Positions 35,868 to 46,300 of a stretch of 46,860 bases of DNA are shown here, in pieces. Within the stretch, counting starts at the first letter, position 1. Each line of letters starts with the position of its first letter. A program made the position numbers and the translations under genes. This DNA is from Chitinophaga pinensis (GTDB lineage Bacteria > Bacteroidota > Bacteroidia > Flavobacteriales_D > Crocinitomicaceae), in assembly GCA_945883825.1 (NCBI GenBank), contig CAMCYF010000017.1, positions 1 through 46,860 on the forward strand, in the 5' to 3' direction. The notes beneath the pieces are model-generated. The model worked only from the letters and a program-made list of their open reading frames with translations, ran no database searches and had not been told where the DNA came from.

Positions 35868-37577
35868 TTAAAATTTCATGATATAATAAAGAAGTATTTG
35901 ATTGTATTTATATGGGTTTTCTGCAGAGAAATTATTCTTATTTGATTCGTAAACAGCTGCAACATAAACTTCTTTTGAGAAATTAAATTTTATCCCAGAA
36001 GATAAATTTATTTCCTTTCCGTCTACAAGGTATTCATTAAAATTAATAATAGTCCCTTCGGGAGTTCGAACAGGCATAGATTCATTTCCTTTACTTGTGA
36101 ATAAAAAAGCTGAGCCTAATAAATACAAATCAGGACAAATTTCTAATTCAAGACCAAGTGAAGCAGTTAATGATTTTAAATTAATTTGTTCAAAGGTAAA
36201 TTGACTACTACGTTCAGTTTTTTGGTATGCCAATCCAAGTTGAAATACTTGTTTTTTCTTCCAATGCATCCAATTTGATAAATTAAAAGAAACTGTTGAT
36301 GTAAGGTATGAGAATGAACGCAATTGTGTGGTTCCTTGCCCACGAATTTCTCCAAGTCTATAGAAAGTGACATCTGCAGCAATGATTTTTTTAGGATCTG
36401 AATAATTAAATCCTGCATAAAACCCTTGTCTATTAAAAGTTGCAATTCCGTAAGGCAAAACATTATTTATAGAAGGATTAAAGGACATTATTTTTGTAGA
36501 AAAACTACTGCTGTAAAGCGAAGGATCATTGTATAAATCATAATAAGATAAAGGCCTAAGTATTTGAGAATTTGTGTAGCGATCATAAAAAGAATTTACT
36601 TGATTGAAGTCCATTCTTTTTGATTGTGCACCAAAACTTCGGAAATCTGCTCCATTTTCCATGTACGCCATTTTTAGCTTTAAGCCACATTTTTTGAAGG
36701 AAACTTGTCCTTTTACATGGATAAAAAAGTCACTCAATCCTCCTTCAGCATTTTGCGTTGAAAAACTCTTTGACATGCCCGATTCACCATCCAGGGAGAG
36801 TTTAATTTTTTTTCCATCTTTATTTAAATCGTAGCTTATAGAGTTTACAACATTTCGATAAGCATTATCATTATTTGCAGTTTGCAATAAATCAAAAATG
36901 CGTACATGATTAACTCCAATTGTTAGGTATTTGCTTTGTTTCATGATTACATTGCCACCACCGTATAGTCGTTCAAGTAACCCAGATCCTGGAGTAACTG
37001 TTCCAGGAGCACTTGGATTTAATCGGGTAATAAATCCATTAAACTTCAATTCTTGAATAATTTTAGGAAACTGAATGGCGAAATCTGCCGCCGCTCCTTG
37101 TTGACGCCAATTGTTGTTTTTGTAGAAAGACTCATAATTTAGCACTTCTTCTTTAATTTTATTTATTCCCAGAGATTGAACTAATAAATCAGGATTGTGG
37201 TTGTAAAAAGTATAAGGTGTTAGTTTGTAGTCAATGTTGCCAATTTGGTAGCGAAGAACTTTTCCTGCAACTCCTTTCACATGAATTTGGCGAACATCAA
37301 AGGTAACACCAGCTCCATAAAATCCTCCAAATTGATTATTGATTCGAATCATTCCTAGAACTTCTGTATTCTCATTTGGATTAATTTTAAATCCCAAATC
37401 AATTAAAGCATATCCTCCGGTAGTTTTTGGTGCAGTAACAGTGTCTGAAACATCAGAAGTAAAATCACTTTGTGAAATTAAGGATCTGGCGCCTCCAACA
37501 AATTGCACTTTTTTCCCTTCCTGCGAAAAAGCACTTAGGCCTAGTGAAAAAAGAATAATAAATAATAAAGCTTTCAT
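35868..37577 (-). CDS. Outer-membrane beta-barrel protein of glucan locus
   Basis: A 569-residue outer-membrane protein. I chose the ATG giving MKALLFIILFSLGLSAFSQ (signal peptide), one base after the previous stop, rather than the 25-codon longer frame. The mature part is rich in alternating aromatic strands such as TLGFGLNYSDPKK-like segments, ending YVAAVYESNKNNFSAENPYK then ILLYYIMKF with terminal Phe, typical of barrels. No TonB box, plug or SusC signature is visible. It is probably a porin-like channel for oligosaccharides. It has no close resemblance to its neighbour barrel beyond the general pattern. Confidence 0.75.
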   Translation of the reverse strand: MKALLFIILFSLGLSAFSQEGKKVQFVGGARSLISQSDFTSDVSDTVTAPKTTGGYALIDLGFKINPNENTEVLGMIRINNQFGGFYGAGVTFDVRQIHVKGVAGKVLRYQIGNIDYKLTPYTFYNHNPDLLVQSLGINKIKEEVLNYESFYKNNNWRQQGAAADFAIQFPKIIQELKFNGFITRLNPSAPGTVTPGSGLLERLYGGGNVIMKQSKYLTIGVNHVRIFDLLQTANNDNAYRNVVNSISYDLNKDGKKIKLSLDGESGMSKSFSTQNAEGGLSDFFIHVKGQVSFKKCGLKLKMAYMENGADFRSFGAQSKRMDFNQVNSFYDRYTNSQILRPLSYYDLYNDPSLYSSSFSTKIMSFNPSINNVLPYGIATFNRQGFYAGFNYSDPKKIIAADVTFYRLGEIRGQGTTQLRSFSYLTSTVSFNLSNWMHWKKKQVFQLGLAYQKTERSSQFTFEQINLKSLTASLGLELEICPDLYLLGSAFLFTSKGNESMPVRTPEGTIINFNEYLVDGKEINLSSGIKFNFSKEVYVAAVYESNKNNFSAENPYKYNQILLYYIMKF

Positions 37578-37578
37578 A

Positions 37579-39438
37579 TTAAAAAAATATTTTAAGTTCA
37601 ATTGTAGTTTCTGTTCCCTTATATCTATCCAAGGAAAAATTTCGGTCCTCATAGTTCATCCAACGATGACGGATATATAAGCCTGTATTTTTTGCCAATA
37701 AAAAATCGAGTCCAATGGCATAACTTTTTCCAGTCTGATCTTTTGGTTTTAAACTTACCTCTGATAACTTTGTGTGCTCGTTGGCAATTATTCGATCGAA
37801 GCCAAAATAATTTGAGAGCACAACTTTTGGAAAAAGTAAATAATAAAATTCTAGTTGTTGATTATAGCTTTGTAAATAAGAAGCTTTTGAATAGCGAGGC
37901 AAAGGTGAAAAATTACGCTGTACATTATGAAAAGCTCCAAGATAGAAAAACAAGATTTCTCGCCCAAAAATTTTAAAGTCTCTTTTGTAATTTACTTCGA
38001 TTGAGTTAAATCCTTTTGCAGAAATAGAATCTGTAATTTGGACTGTCTCATAAACGCCGCGGTAAATTTTATTTAAATTATTGTAAGGCCCAACATTTGC
38101 AGGAAATCCCCAGCGCCAAAAACGAGAGAGTGCTAAATTATTCGCGGGATGTCCATAGGATATTTTATCTGAAAGTCCAATAATTTCGCTCGAAGCACTG
38201 TAGCCGATTGTTAATTTATTTTTTTTGTTTGAAAAATCTGCATTTAGAATTACTCCACGGCGATTATTTGTAAGTTGCCCAATTGAAACCAATGAACTTG
38301 CAAAAGGAATCAGAGAAACCTGACTTCCTTCATTTTCAACAGTTCCAAAATTATCATTGTATTCTTGGATAGAGGTATTAAAAAATACACCATTGTTATT
38401 TATAACATGTGGGCTAATTTGAAAATAGCGAACTTCAAGTGGGAACGATAGTAGCTTTGGTGAGAATTGTAGCTTTAAATCGATCGCTTCTCCATATTTC
38501 CCAATTGTTGTTGGACTAAAATAATTTCCTAAGCCAAGCTCACCCAAGAAACTAATATTCTTATGTTTAATAAGAAATTCTGAAGTAATTAAATTAAAAC
38601 CTAGCGATAAACGCGCTAAACTGTCTTTAAACGTTCGACTAGATATAGCGTTAATACTAACAAAGTTTTCTTTAAAGTTTTTTCTTATTTTTCCGGCAAT
38701 TAGCGAATTCGGTGTGGGTAGTGTTCCACCATTAAATTGAGATTTTCCGTACATAAATGCAAAGGAAAAATCTTTAGGTAAGCGGAGTCCATCAAGAATA
38801 AAACCATGGAAAGCTTGTTGTCCCCAACGAACATCTTGCGATAAAGCACCATTTGTATAGAACTTCTTATAGCGATCTAGGACATTTGCAGTAGTTGGAT
38901 CCCAAGGATTTCTTTCAAAAATACTAAAGCGATTGTAACCTGTATTTGCAGCAAAAGTAAAAGGACTTAAAGTATACCAATGTATTCCACCTGTTTTAAC
39001 AGAGAATGTTCCGTATTTTGTAGAATGAGAGCCCGTTAAATTTACTCCTAAATTCAATCCTTTTACATAATCTGTGCTGCTTCCAGTTAATGGTGTCCAC
39101 AAATATAAATCTGTCGAAAAAGAAGTTGTTTTTGATGGTCGCCCTGCGATGTTTAGCATTAACTGTGGAATTTGACTATCATCGCCTAAAAAAACGCGTT
39201 GTTTTGGATTAAAGTCTGCAAGATTGGTTGGGCTATATTGTTCCTCCATATTTGAATAGGCTCCTAAAAAACGATAGAAACCAGAAACTGAAATATTTTC
39301 TAATGATTTTGCTATTTTTTTAGGGACAAGACCTGAATTTAAGGGGTTAAATTGCGCAGTATCCGAAGTTATTTGTGCGGATAAACTTCCACAGAAAAAA
39401 ATAAAAGATAACAATATACAAATACTGGCTTTATTCAT
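37579..39438 (-). CDS. Second outer-membrane beta-barrel protein of glucan locus
   Basis: A 619-residue exported protein with signal peptide (about 1-22, ending SLSAQ); I use the ATG at MNKASICILL rather than a TTG two codons upstream. A short N-terminal part with SVSGFYRFLGAYSN leads into many amphipathic strands (SFSTDLYLWTPLTG, KYGTFSVKTGGIHWY, IRHRWMNYEDRNF) and ends ETTIELKIFF with terminal aromatic residues. No plug domain or TonB box is seen. Likely an outer-membrane channel or surface barrel for the glucan system. Overlaps the end of the upstream glycosidase gene by eight bases. Confidence 0.75.
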   Translation of the reverse strand: MNKASICILLSFIFFCGSLSAQITSDTAQFNPLNSGLVPKKIAKSLENISVSGFYRFLGAYSNMEEQYSPTNLADFNPKQRVFLGDDSQIPQLMLNIAGRPSKTTSFSTDLYLWTPLTGSSTDYVKGLNLGVNLTGSHSTKYGTFSVKTGGIHWYTLSPFTFAANTGYNRFSIFERNPWDPTTANVLDRYKKFYTNGALSQDVRWGQQAFHGFILDGLRLPKDFSFAFMYGKSQFNGGTLPTPNSLIAGKIRKNFKENFVSINAISSRTFKDSLARLSLGFNLITSEFLIKHKNISFLGELGLGNYFSPTTIGKYGEAIDLKLQFSPKLLSFPLEVRYFQISPHVINNNGVFFNTSIQEYNDNFGTVENEGSQVSLIPFASSLVSIGQLTNNRRGVILNADFSNKKNKLTIGYSASSEIIGLSDKISYGHPANNLALSRFWRWGFPANVGPYNNLNKIYRGVYETVQITDSISAKGFNSIEVNYKRDFKIFGREILFFYLGAFHNVQRNFSPLPRYSKASYLQSYNQQLEFYYLLFPKVVLSNYFGFDRIIANEHTKLSEVSLKPKDQTGKSYAIGLDFLLAKNTGLYIRHRWMNYEDRNFSLDRYKGTETTIELKIFF

Positions 39439-40771
39439 TTTCAAAAGATTTAAGTGTTTGATTTTTAAATCTTATTTGTTTTTCTGCTAAACTTGGATCA
39501 TTTTCCACGTAAAAAGGAATATTTGTGTAGGCAATTTTTTTTCCATCACTAACGGAAACAAACAAACGGTATTTCCCTTCTTTTAGTGGAGTTTTAAGAA
39601 TAATTTCGTCTTTGCCATTACCAGAAATTTTACCGTTTATCGCGGCAGGTTTCTCTTCGGCATCTCCTCCAGATTTTAAATCTGTACTTTCTGGCGCTAA
39701 TTCCCAAAAATAAGTCAACTTGTCCTTATCAAGGTCACTTGCAGAAAGTTTGAAGCTTATTTTTTCTTTAGCAGGGAAAACATTTGCTGAGGAACTTTTA
39801 TTATCAGAAGAATCTTTTACTATTATGCTTAACTTTTCAATACTTGGAGATCTATTTGCAGGATATTTTCCGGACCAACAAAACTCTAAAACATCCAGTG
39901 CTTCAGTAGGCAAGCCATTTTCTGTAAACAATCCAAACCAAGTACTTGTATGTTCTTGCTTATGCCCCCATAAAAACGCGAAGGAACCAATACACTGTTT
40001 TCTTTCTGCTGCAATACAACGTTGGTAACGGCTAAGAAAAACATTTGCTTTTTCTGTACTACTTTGTTCAATTGCTGCTCCCCATTTAGTTTTTGGGGAT
40101 TCCCACCAACCATTTGGCCCCCATTCTGTAATCATATAGGGCTTTTGAAAAGAACCCTTAGCAAGGATATTTTTGACATTTTCTATATCACCATAAGTGT
40201 TTATTCCATAAATATCTATTTCTGTCATTACTTCCATTATGAATTTGAGCTTTTCAGCGTTTATTCCTGCAGTAACAGTAGAAGTAGGGTGATTTTTATC
40301 TTCATCATGCACCATTTTTGCAATGTCGTTTACAGCAGCCCAAACTTTTGTGTTGGAATATTCTAATTCGTATTCGTTGCCAATTCCCCACATCAACAAG
40401 GCAGGATGGTTTTTGTATTTGCGAACAGCCAAGCGAAATCCTTCTAATTGATTTTTAACTTTTTCGTCATCATTATAATCAAAACCATGACGCTCATGTT
40501 GCACCCAAAATCCAAGCATTACTTTTAAGCCTAAAGAATGTGCCTCATCTAAAATTGACTGTGCATTTTCAAGACCCCAAGTTCTGATTGTATTTCCACC
40601 AGCCTCTTTAAGTTCTTTCATTTTTACGGCCCCACCTCCACCATTGATATAAAATACTTTATCGTTTACAAGTAAATCCCATTGTGAATTTTGATAGAAA
40701 AGCTTTACTTTGCTAGCTTGAGAAAAGGAAACAACAGGCAAAAACAATAGAACGAATAAAAATTTTTGCAT
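39431..40771 (-). CDS. Clan GH-A glycoside hydrolase, GH158-like
   Basis: A 446-residue secreted enzyme, signal peptide about 1-18 (ending SFSQ). A TIM barrel (about 35-300) is followed by an Ig-like domain (about 308-430). The clan GH-A catalytic pair is plain: N132-E133 in WGIGNEYEL is the acid/base and E216 in MITEWGPNGWW the nucleophile. IRTWGLENAQSILDEA and FWVQHERHGFDYN are also typical. The domain order and the 83-residue spacing of the two glutamates match what I remember of GH158 endo-beta-1,3-glucanase (E137, E220 in the Bacteroides uniformis enzyme). GH2-type TIM barrels are the alternative. It leads the five-gene minus-strand operon. Confidence 0.82.
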   Translation of the reverse strand: MQKFLFVLLFLPVVSFSQASKVKLFYQNSQWDLLVNDKVFYINGGGGAVKMKELKEAGGNTIRTWGLENAQSILDEAHSLGLKVMLGFWVQHERHGFDYNDDEKVKNQLEGFRLAVRKYKNHPALLMWGIGNEYELEYSNTKVWAAVNDIAKMVHDEDKNHPTSTVTAGINAEKLKFIMEVMTEIDIYGINTYGDIENVKNILAKGSFQKPYMITEWGPNGWWESPKTKWGAAIEQSSTEKANVFLSRYQRCIAAERKQCIGSFAFLWGHKQEHTSTWFGLFTENGLPTEALDVLEFCWSGKYPANRSPSIEKLSIIVKDSSDNKSSSANVFPAKEKISFKLSASDLDKDKLTYFWELAPESTDLKSGGDAEEKPAAINGKISGNGKDEIILKTPLKEGKYRLFVSVSDGKKIAYTNIPFYVENDPSLAEKQIRFKNQTLKSFENE

Positions 40772-40793
40772 CTAAAAATTATTTTTTTAGTTT

Positions 40794-40810
40794 TTGTATT
40801 TTGTACAATA
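40794..40810. promoter_or_regulatory. Candidate operator TTGTAT-N4-TACAATA (copy 1)
   Basis: TTGTATTTTGTACAATA: inverted arms TTGTA and TACAA separated by five bases. It lies in the 154-base divergent region, 23 bases upstream of the GH158-like gene and 115 bases upstream of the GH3 gene. The same pattern recurs before the large CBM protein gene. TAATATTG on the minus strand next to it is near the -7 consensus, so the site would overlap that promoter. Confidence 0.5.
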
Positions 40811-40925
40811 TTAAATAAAAAAAATTGTCTATTGCAAATTTAGGGTGCAATTTCAGTTCTTCATTCTTATTAAAAAGGTATTAAATACAAAAATGTTTAA
40901 CTTAGTGTCCTAAATACATTAACAT

Positions 40926-43208
40926 ATGAAGACCTTTCTGCTATTTTTAATTTTATTTGCATTTAACAAAATACAAGCACAAGATACTGATAAATCCTTA
41001 TTAAAGAGGGCAAAAAGCATTGTTAAAAATCTTTCTGTTAAAGAAAAGATTGCCCAAACTTGTCAGTTAACATTGGATGCATTGTTAAAAACCAACGATC
41101 AAGGTCAAGTTATAACTCCTATTGTTTTAGACGAAAAAAAATTAGTGCAGTTAATTGAGCAAGATAAAATTGGTTCCTTATTAAATGTCAGTGCGAATAC
41201 CTTAGATTTAAAAACCTGGAGAACTATTTTAGAACAAATTCATGGCATTTATCTCAGTAAACGTGTAAAAATCCCAATAATTTATGGCGTAGATGCAATT
41301 CATGGAGCAAATTACATCGTTGGCGGCACTCTTTTTCCACAGGAAATTGGACTCTCAGCAACATGGAATCTAGAATTAGCAAGAAAAATGGGAATGATAA
41401 CCGCGTATGAAACACGTGCTTCTGGAGTTCCTTGGAATTTCTCTCCTGTCCTTGATTTAGGAAGAAAGGCCTTGTGGTCTAGGTATTTTGAAACGCTTGG
41501 AGAAGATCAACATTTAGCGAGTGAAATGGGAGCTGCTTTAGTTAAGGGTTACCAAGGAAGTGCGTTGAATTCTCCCTATTCTGTCTTATCGTGCATGAAA
41601 CATTTTGTTGGCTATAGTTATCCAAATTCGGGAAGAGATCGAACACCTGCTTGGATTCCAGAACGACAAATGAAGGAACTATTCCTTCCCAGTTTTAAAG
41701 CTGCCGTAGATGCAGGAGCTCTTTCCGTAATGATTAATTCTGGATCTGTCAATGGAATTCCTGGGCACATGAATAAAAACTTACTTACGAATATTCTCAA
41801 AGGAGAATTTGGATTTAAAGGTTTTGCTGTCTCAGATTGGGAAGATATTCGCATGCTTCATACGGTACATAAAATTGCAGAAAATCAAAAAGAAGCAATA
41901 GTCTTGGCAATTAATGCCGGATTAGATATGAGTATGGTGCCGTATTATGGAAATTATAGAGAATATCTAGACTTATTTCATGAAGCGTTTATGGAAGGAA
42001 AAATAAGTAAAACTCGCTTAGATGATGCTGTAACTCGAATTATTTATGCCAAGCTTAAATTGGGTTTATTTGAAACTCCGATGTACCCATTAGATCAATA
42101 TCCAGATTTTGGTTCTAAGGAATTTCAAGCAACAGCAAAACAAGCTGCATTAGAGTCGATTACGTTACTAAAAAATGACAAGCAAACTTTACCATTAAAA
42201 AAATCCGAAAAAATCCTTTTGCTTGGCGCGGTTGCAGATAATTTAATATTTCAAAATGGTTCCTGGACTCATACTTGGCAAGGTGTGGACTCAAGTTTTA
42301 ATACACAAAATGCGCTAAATATAAAACAGGCATTTCAAAATAAAATCGCACCGTCCTTACTTAAATATGAAAAAGGATATGAACTAACATTGTTAAATAA
42401 TTGGGAGAATTGTGCGCTTGTAGATTTAAGTAAAGTAATAGAAGAAGCAAAACTTTGTGATAAAATTGTAGTTTGTCTAGGCGAAATGCCAGCAACTGAA
42501 AAACCTGGTGATATTCGCAGTTTAAATTTATGTGAAGCACAGTTGAAATTAGTTGAGGAACTTCAAACGCTTGGAAAACCAATTATTTTAGTTTGTCTTT
42601 TTGGAAGACCAAGAATTATTAGAACAATTGAGCCTCTTGCATCAGCAATAGTAAATGCTTATTTACCGGGGGATTATGGTTCTTCTGCATTGGTGGATTT
42701 ACTGTATGGAGAAGAAAATTTTTCTGGAAAATTATCCTATACTTTTCCAAAATATGACGGTGTAATGGAGCATTATGATTATGTAAATGCCGAAACTTTA
42801 TCCGGAAAAACCAATAAAAATGATGCGATAGATCCGCAATGGCCTTTTGGTTTTGGGATGAGCTATACTTCTTATTCTTATTCAAATTTATCTCTTTCCA
42901 AAACAAGTATGGTGAGAGAAAACGATTCTATTATTGCAAAAATCACTGTTTCAAATAATGGAAAAATTGCAGGAAAAGAAGTTGTCCAATGGTTCATAAC
43001 TGATGAGTATGCATCCATCTCTCCCGCAAATAAAAAGCTAAAGTATTTTGAAAAAATTGATTTGCTTCCAAACCAAACTAAAACAATTGAATTTGTAATT
43101 CACCCTTCTGATTTGAAGTTTGTGGGAGAAAATAATGAGTGGATTTTAGAAAAAGGAAATTTTATTATTTCTGTTGAAAATTTTAAAAGCACATTCAATT
43201 TAGATTGA
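40926..43208 (+). CDS. Glycoside hydrolase family 3 beta-glucosidase
   Basis: A 760-residue exported enzyme (signal peptide about 1-18, ending IQAQ) that removes terminal beta-linked glucose. The TIM barrel has IPIIYGVDAIHGANYI, KHFVGYSYPNSGRDR with K225/H226, and the nucleophile D304 in GFAVSDWEDI. The alpha/beta sandwich domain has CLGEMPATEKPGD, where E525 is the likely acid/base by comparison with barley ExoI. A C-terminal fibronectin-III domain (about 650-755, VSNNGKIAGKEVVQW) completes the usual BglX-like layout. Periplasmic action on glucan fragments from the GH158-like enzyme fits. Divergent from the operon, with the shared candidate operator in between. Confidence 0.95.
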   Translation: MKTFLLFLILFAFNKIQAQDTDKSLLKRAKSIVKNLSVKEKIAQTCQLTLDALLKTNDQGQVITPIVLDEKKLVQLIEQDKIGSLLNVSANTLDLKTWRTILEQIHGIYLSKRVKIPIIYGVDAIHGANYIVGGTLFPQEIGLSATWNLELARKMGMITAYETRASGVPWNFSPVLDLGRKALWSRYFETLGEDQHLASEMGAALVKGYQGSALNSPYSVLSCMKHFVGYSYPNSGRDRTPAWIPERQMKELFLPSFKAAVDAGALSVMINSGSVNGIPGHMNKNLLTNILKGEFGFKGFAVSDWEDIRMLHTVHKIAENQKEAIVLAINAGLDMSMVPYYGNYREYLDLFHEAFMEGKISKTRLDDAVTRIIYAKLKLGLFETPMYPLDQYPDFGSKEFQATAKQAALESITLLKNDKQTLPLKKSEKILLLGAVADNLIFQNGSWTHTWQGVDSSFNTQNALNIKQAFQNKIAPSLLKYEKGYELTLLNNWENCALVDLSKVIEEAKLCDKIVVCLGEMPATEKPGDIRSLNLCEAQLKLVEELQTLGKPIILVCLFGRPRIIRTIEPLASAIVNAYLPGDYGSSALVDLLYGEENFSGKLSYTFPKYDGVMEHYDYVNAETLSGKTNKNDAIDPQWPFGFGMSYTSYSYSNLSLSKTSMVRENDSIIAKITVSNNGKIAGKEVVQWFITDEYASISPANKKLKYFEKIDLLPNQTKTIEFVIHPSDLKFVGENNEWILEKGNFIISVENFKSTFNLD

Positions 43209-43296
43209 TTTTCTCTGTCTTACTGCGCTATAAAATTTTAAAAAGCATTTTTTTATAACTTTATTTTAGAATTAATAACTTTTTTTTAATTTTAAC

Positions 43297-43317
43297 TTAT
43301 TGTATAATATACAATAA
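43297..43317. promoter_or_regulatory. Candidate operator TTGTAT-N4-TACAATA (copy 2)
   Basis: TTATTGTATAATATACAATAA is a palindrome with 9-base arms around AAT. Its core TTGTAT-AATA-TACAATA matches copy 1 at 13 fixed positions. It lies 45 bases upstream of the multi-CBM protein start codon. Confidence 0.5.
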
Positions 43318-43362
43318 TTTATTTTATACATTAGCCAAAAATTAATTTTAAATTATTTTATT

Positions 43363-46300
43363 ATGAAAAAAACTACTTTACTATTTTGTCTTTTTTTACT
43401 TTCTAGCTTAGGTCTCTTTTCTCAAACAAATGTCACTTTCAAAGTGGACATGAACCAAAGCTCAATGCCTGCTGGATCAATCCCTGAAGTAAATGGCTCA
43501 TTCAATAATTGGTGTGGAGCTTGTGCTCCTATGTCAGATGTAAATTCTGATGGTGTTTGGGAACTTACAATTCCACTTGCTACAGGTGCTTATGAATACA
43601 AATTTTCTTACAGTAATTGGGCTGGGCAAGAAGCACTTACACCCGGAAGTACATGCACAGTAACAAATTTTGGTTATACAAATCGTTCTTTAACTGTTGG
43701 TTCAACAGCAATGGTTCTTCCAACAGTTTGTTATGGCTTATGTTCAGCTTGTGGCGTTACTCCTCCACCTCCAACTCAAGCACAAGTTACATTTAAGGTT
43801 GATGTATCTCAAAGTGGCTTACCTGTTGGAGCAATTCCAGAAGTAAATGGAACATTTAATAATTGGTGCGGATCTTGTAACGCTATGACAGATGCAAACT
43901 CTGATGGTATTTGGGAAACAACAATTCTACTTAACTCAGGTTCTTATGAATATAAGTTTTCATATAGTACTTGGACAGGACAAGAAATATTGGTTCCAGG
44001 TTCTAGCTGTACAATTACAACAGGAGCAAATACAAATCGTTCTTTAACTGTTGGTTCAACAGCTTTAGTTCTTCCAAGTGTTTGTTATGGCTTATGTACT
44101 ACATGTTCAACAGGCCCATCTTTAACACAAATGAATTTACCAGTTACTTTTGAAGGTACTACGGTTGATTATGGTGTTATTGGATTTGAAGGCGCAGAAG
44201 GATCAACTATTGTATCAGACCCAACAAATCCTAGTAATACAGTTGTTAAAGTAATTAAATCTGCCTCAGCACAACCTTGGGCTGGAACTACAATAACAGC
44301 AGCAGCAGGATTAGGATTAGCAAGTCCAGTTCCTTTTTCTACCTCAAATACTTCAATGTCATTAAAGGTTTGGTCACCAGATGCTGGTATTCAAGTTCGT
44401 TTGAAGGTTGAAAATCACAGTAATCCAACACAGTCTGTAGAAACAGAAGCAACTACAACAGTTGCAAATAGCTGGCAGACTTTGGTGTTTAATTTCGCTA
44501 ATCAAGCTACAGGAACTGCACCATTAAATTTAGCTTATTCATTAGACAAAGCATCTGTTTTCATGAATTTTTCTGTGCCAGGATCAAGTGTAGGAGAAAA
44601 GACCTATTATTTTGACGACTTAATGATGGCAAGTCCATCACTGCCTGTCCCAGTTACTTTTAATGTTGACATGTCACTAAGCGCAATGCCAGCCGGATCT
44701 ATTCCCGAAGTAAATGGCACATTTAATAATTGGTGCGGAAACTGTAATGCAATGACAGATGCAAATTCTGATGGTATTTGGGAAACTACAATTTCACTTG
44801 CTGCAGGTTCGTACGAATACAAATTTTCATACAACAGCTGGAGTGGTGAAGAAACGCTTATTTCTGGTTCTAGCTGTACAATTACTACAGGAACAAATAC
44901 AAATCGGACTTTAACTGTTGGTTCAACAGTAATGGTTCTTCCAACAGTTTGTTGGAACTCATGTTCAGCTTGTGGTGTTACTCCTCCTCCACCTGCACCT
45001 CCTCTTCAACCAGCTGGATTAGTTGCTAATTCTCCAACTACTTCAAGTATTTTTGTAGCTTGTGGTCCCAATCAAGTTGGCGGGAACAACATTCTTTATC
45101 GTTTATTCTATTCGCCAACAGCTTCTGCTCCTATGAATCCACAAACTGCTTCTGAATATGCTTTCGGATCGACAGGTGGCGACGGAAATGGAGTAGGTCC
45201 GTTTGGCTTTAATGTTACAGGTCTTCAAGCAGCAACAAATTACACTTTTTGGTTATATCAGTACAACACTGTTGATCAGTTGTTCTCAACTCCAGCATCT
45301 GTTTCTGAGACGACTCTTGGTGGTGGAACAGCTGTTCCAATCACATTTACAGTTGATATGAACCAAAGTTCAATGCCTGCTGGATCTATTCCAGAAGTAA
45401 ATGGAACATTTAATGGTTTTTGCGGATCATGTAACGCTATGACAGATGCAAACTCTGATGGTATTTGGGAAACTACAATTTCACTTGCTGCAGGTTCGTA
45501 TGAATACAAGTTTTCATATAGCGCTTGGACTGGTGAAGAAGCACTTACACCAGGAAGTACATGTACAGTAACAAATTTTGGTTTTACAAATCGTACTTTA
45601 ACTGTTGGTCAAAGTGCTATGGTTCTTCCAACAGTTTGTTATGGCTCATGTACTGTATGTTCAACAGGTCCATTTTTAACACAAATGAATTTACCAGTTA
45701 CTTTTGAAGGTACTACGGTTGATTATGGTGTTATTGGATTTGAAGGAGCTGAAGCATCAACGATTGTAACAGACCCAACAAATTCTGCGAACACAGTAGT
45801 TAAAGTAATTAAGTCTGCCTCTGCACAACCTTGGGCTGGAACAACTATCACAGCAGCAGCAGCTCTAGGATTAGCAAGTCCAGTTCCTTTTTCTGCCTCA
45901 AATACTCTAATGTCATTAAAGGTTTGGTCTCCAGATGCTGGTATTCAAGTTCGTTTGAAGGTTGAAAATCACATTGATCCAACCCAATCTGTAGAAACAG
46001 AAGCAACAACAACAGTTGCAAATGGCTGGCAGACTTTGGTGTTTAATTTCGCTAATCAAGCTACAGGAACTGCACCATTAAATTTAGCTTATTCATTAGA
46101 CAAAGCATCTGTTTTCATGAATTTTTCTGTGCCAGGATCAAATGTAGGAGAAAAGACCTATTATTTTGATGACTTAATGATGTATGTGCCTTCAACAGGT
46201 CCAACTTCTTCTATTTTATCTGGCTCCTCAGCTATTTGTGCTGGAGATTCAACAAACTTAAGTGTTCAAATAGTTGGTGGTACATCACCTTACACTGTTG

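Noticed and set aside
37578..37652. Longer start for the first-listed barrel protein
   Set aside because: The ATG one base after the upstream stop begins an obvious signal peptide; the extension overlaps the previous gene by 74 bases.
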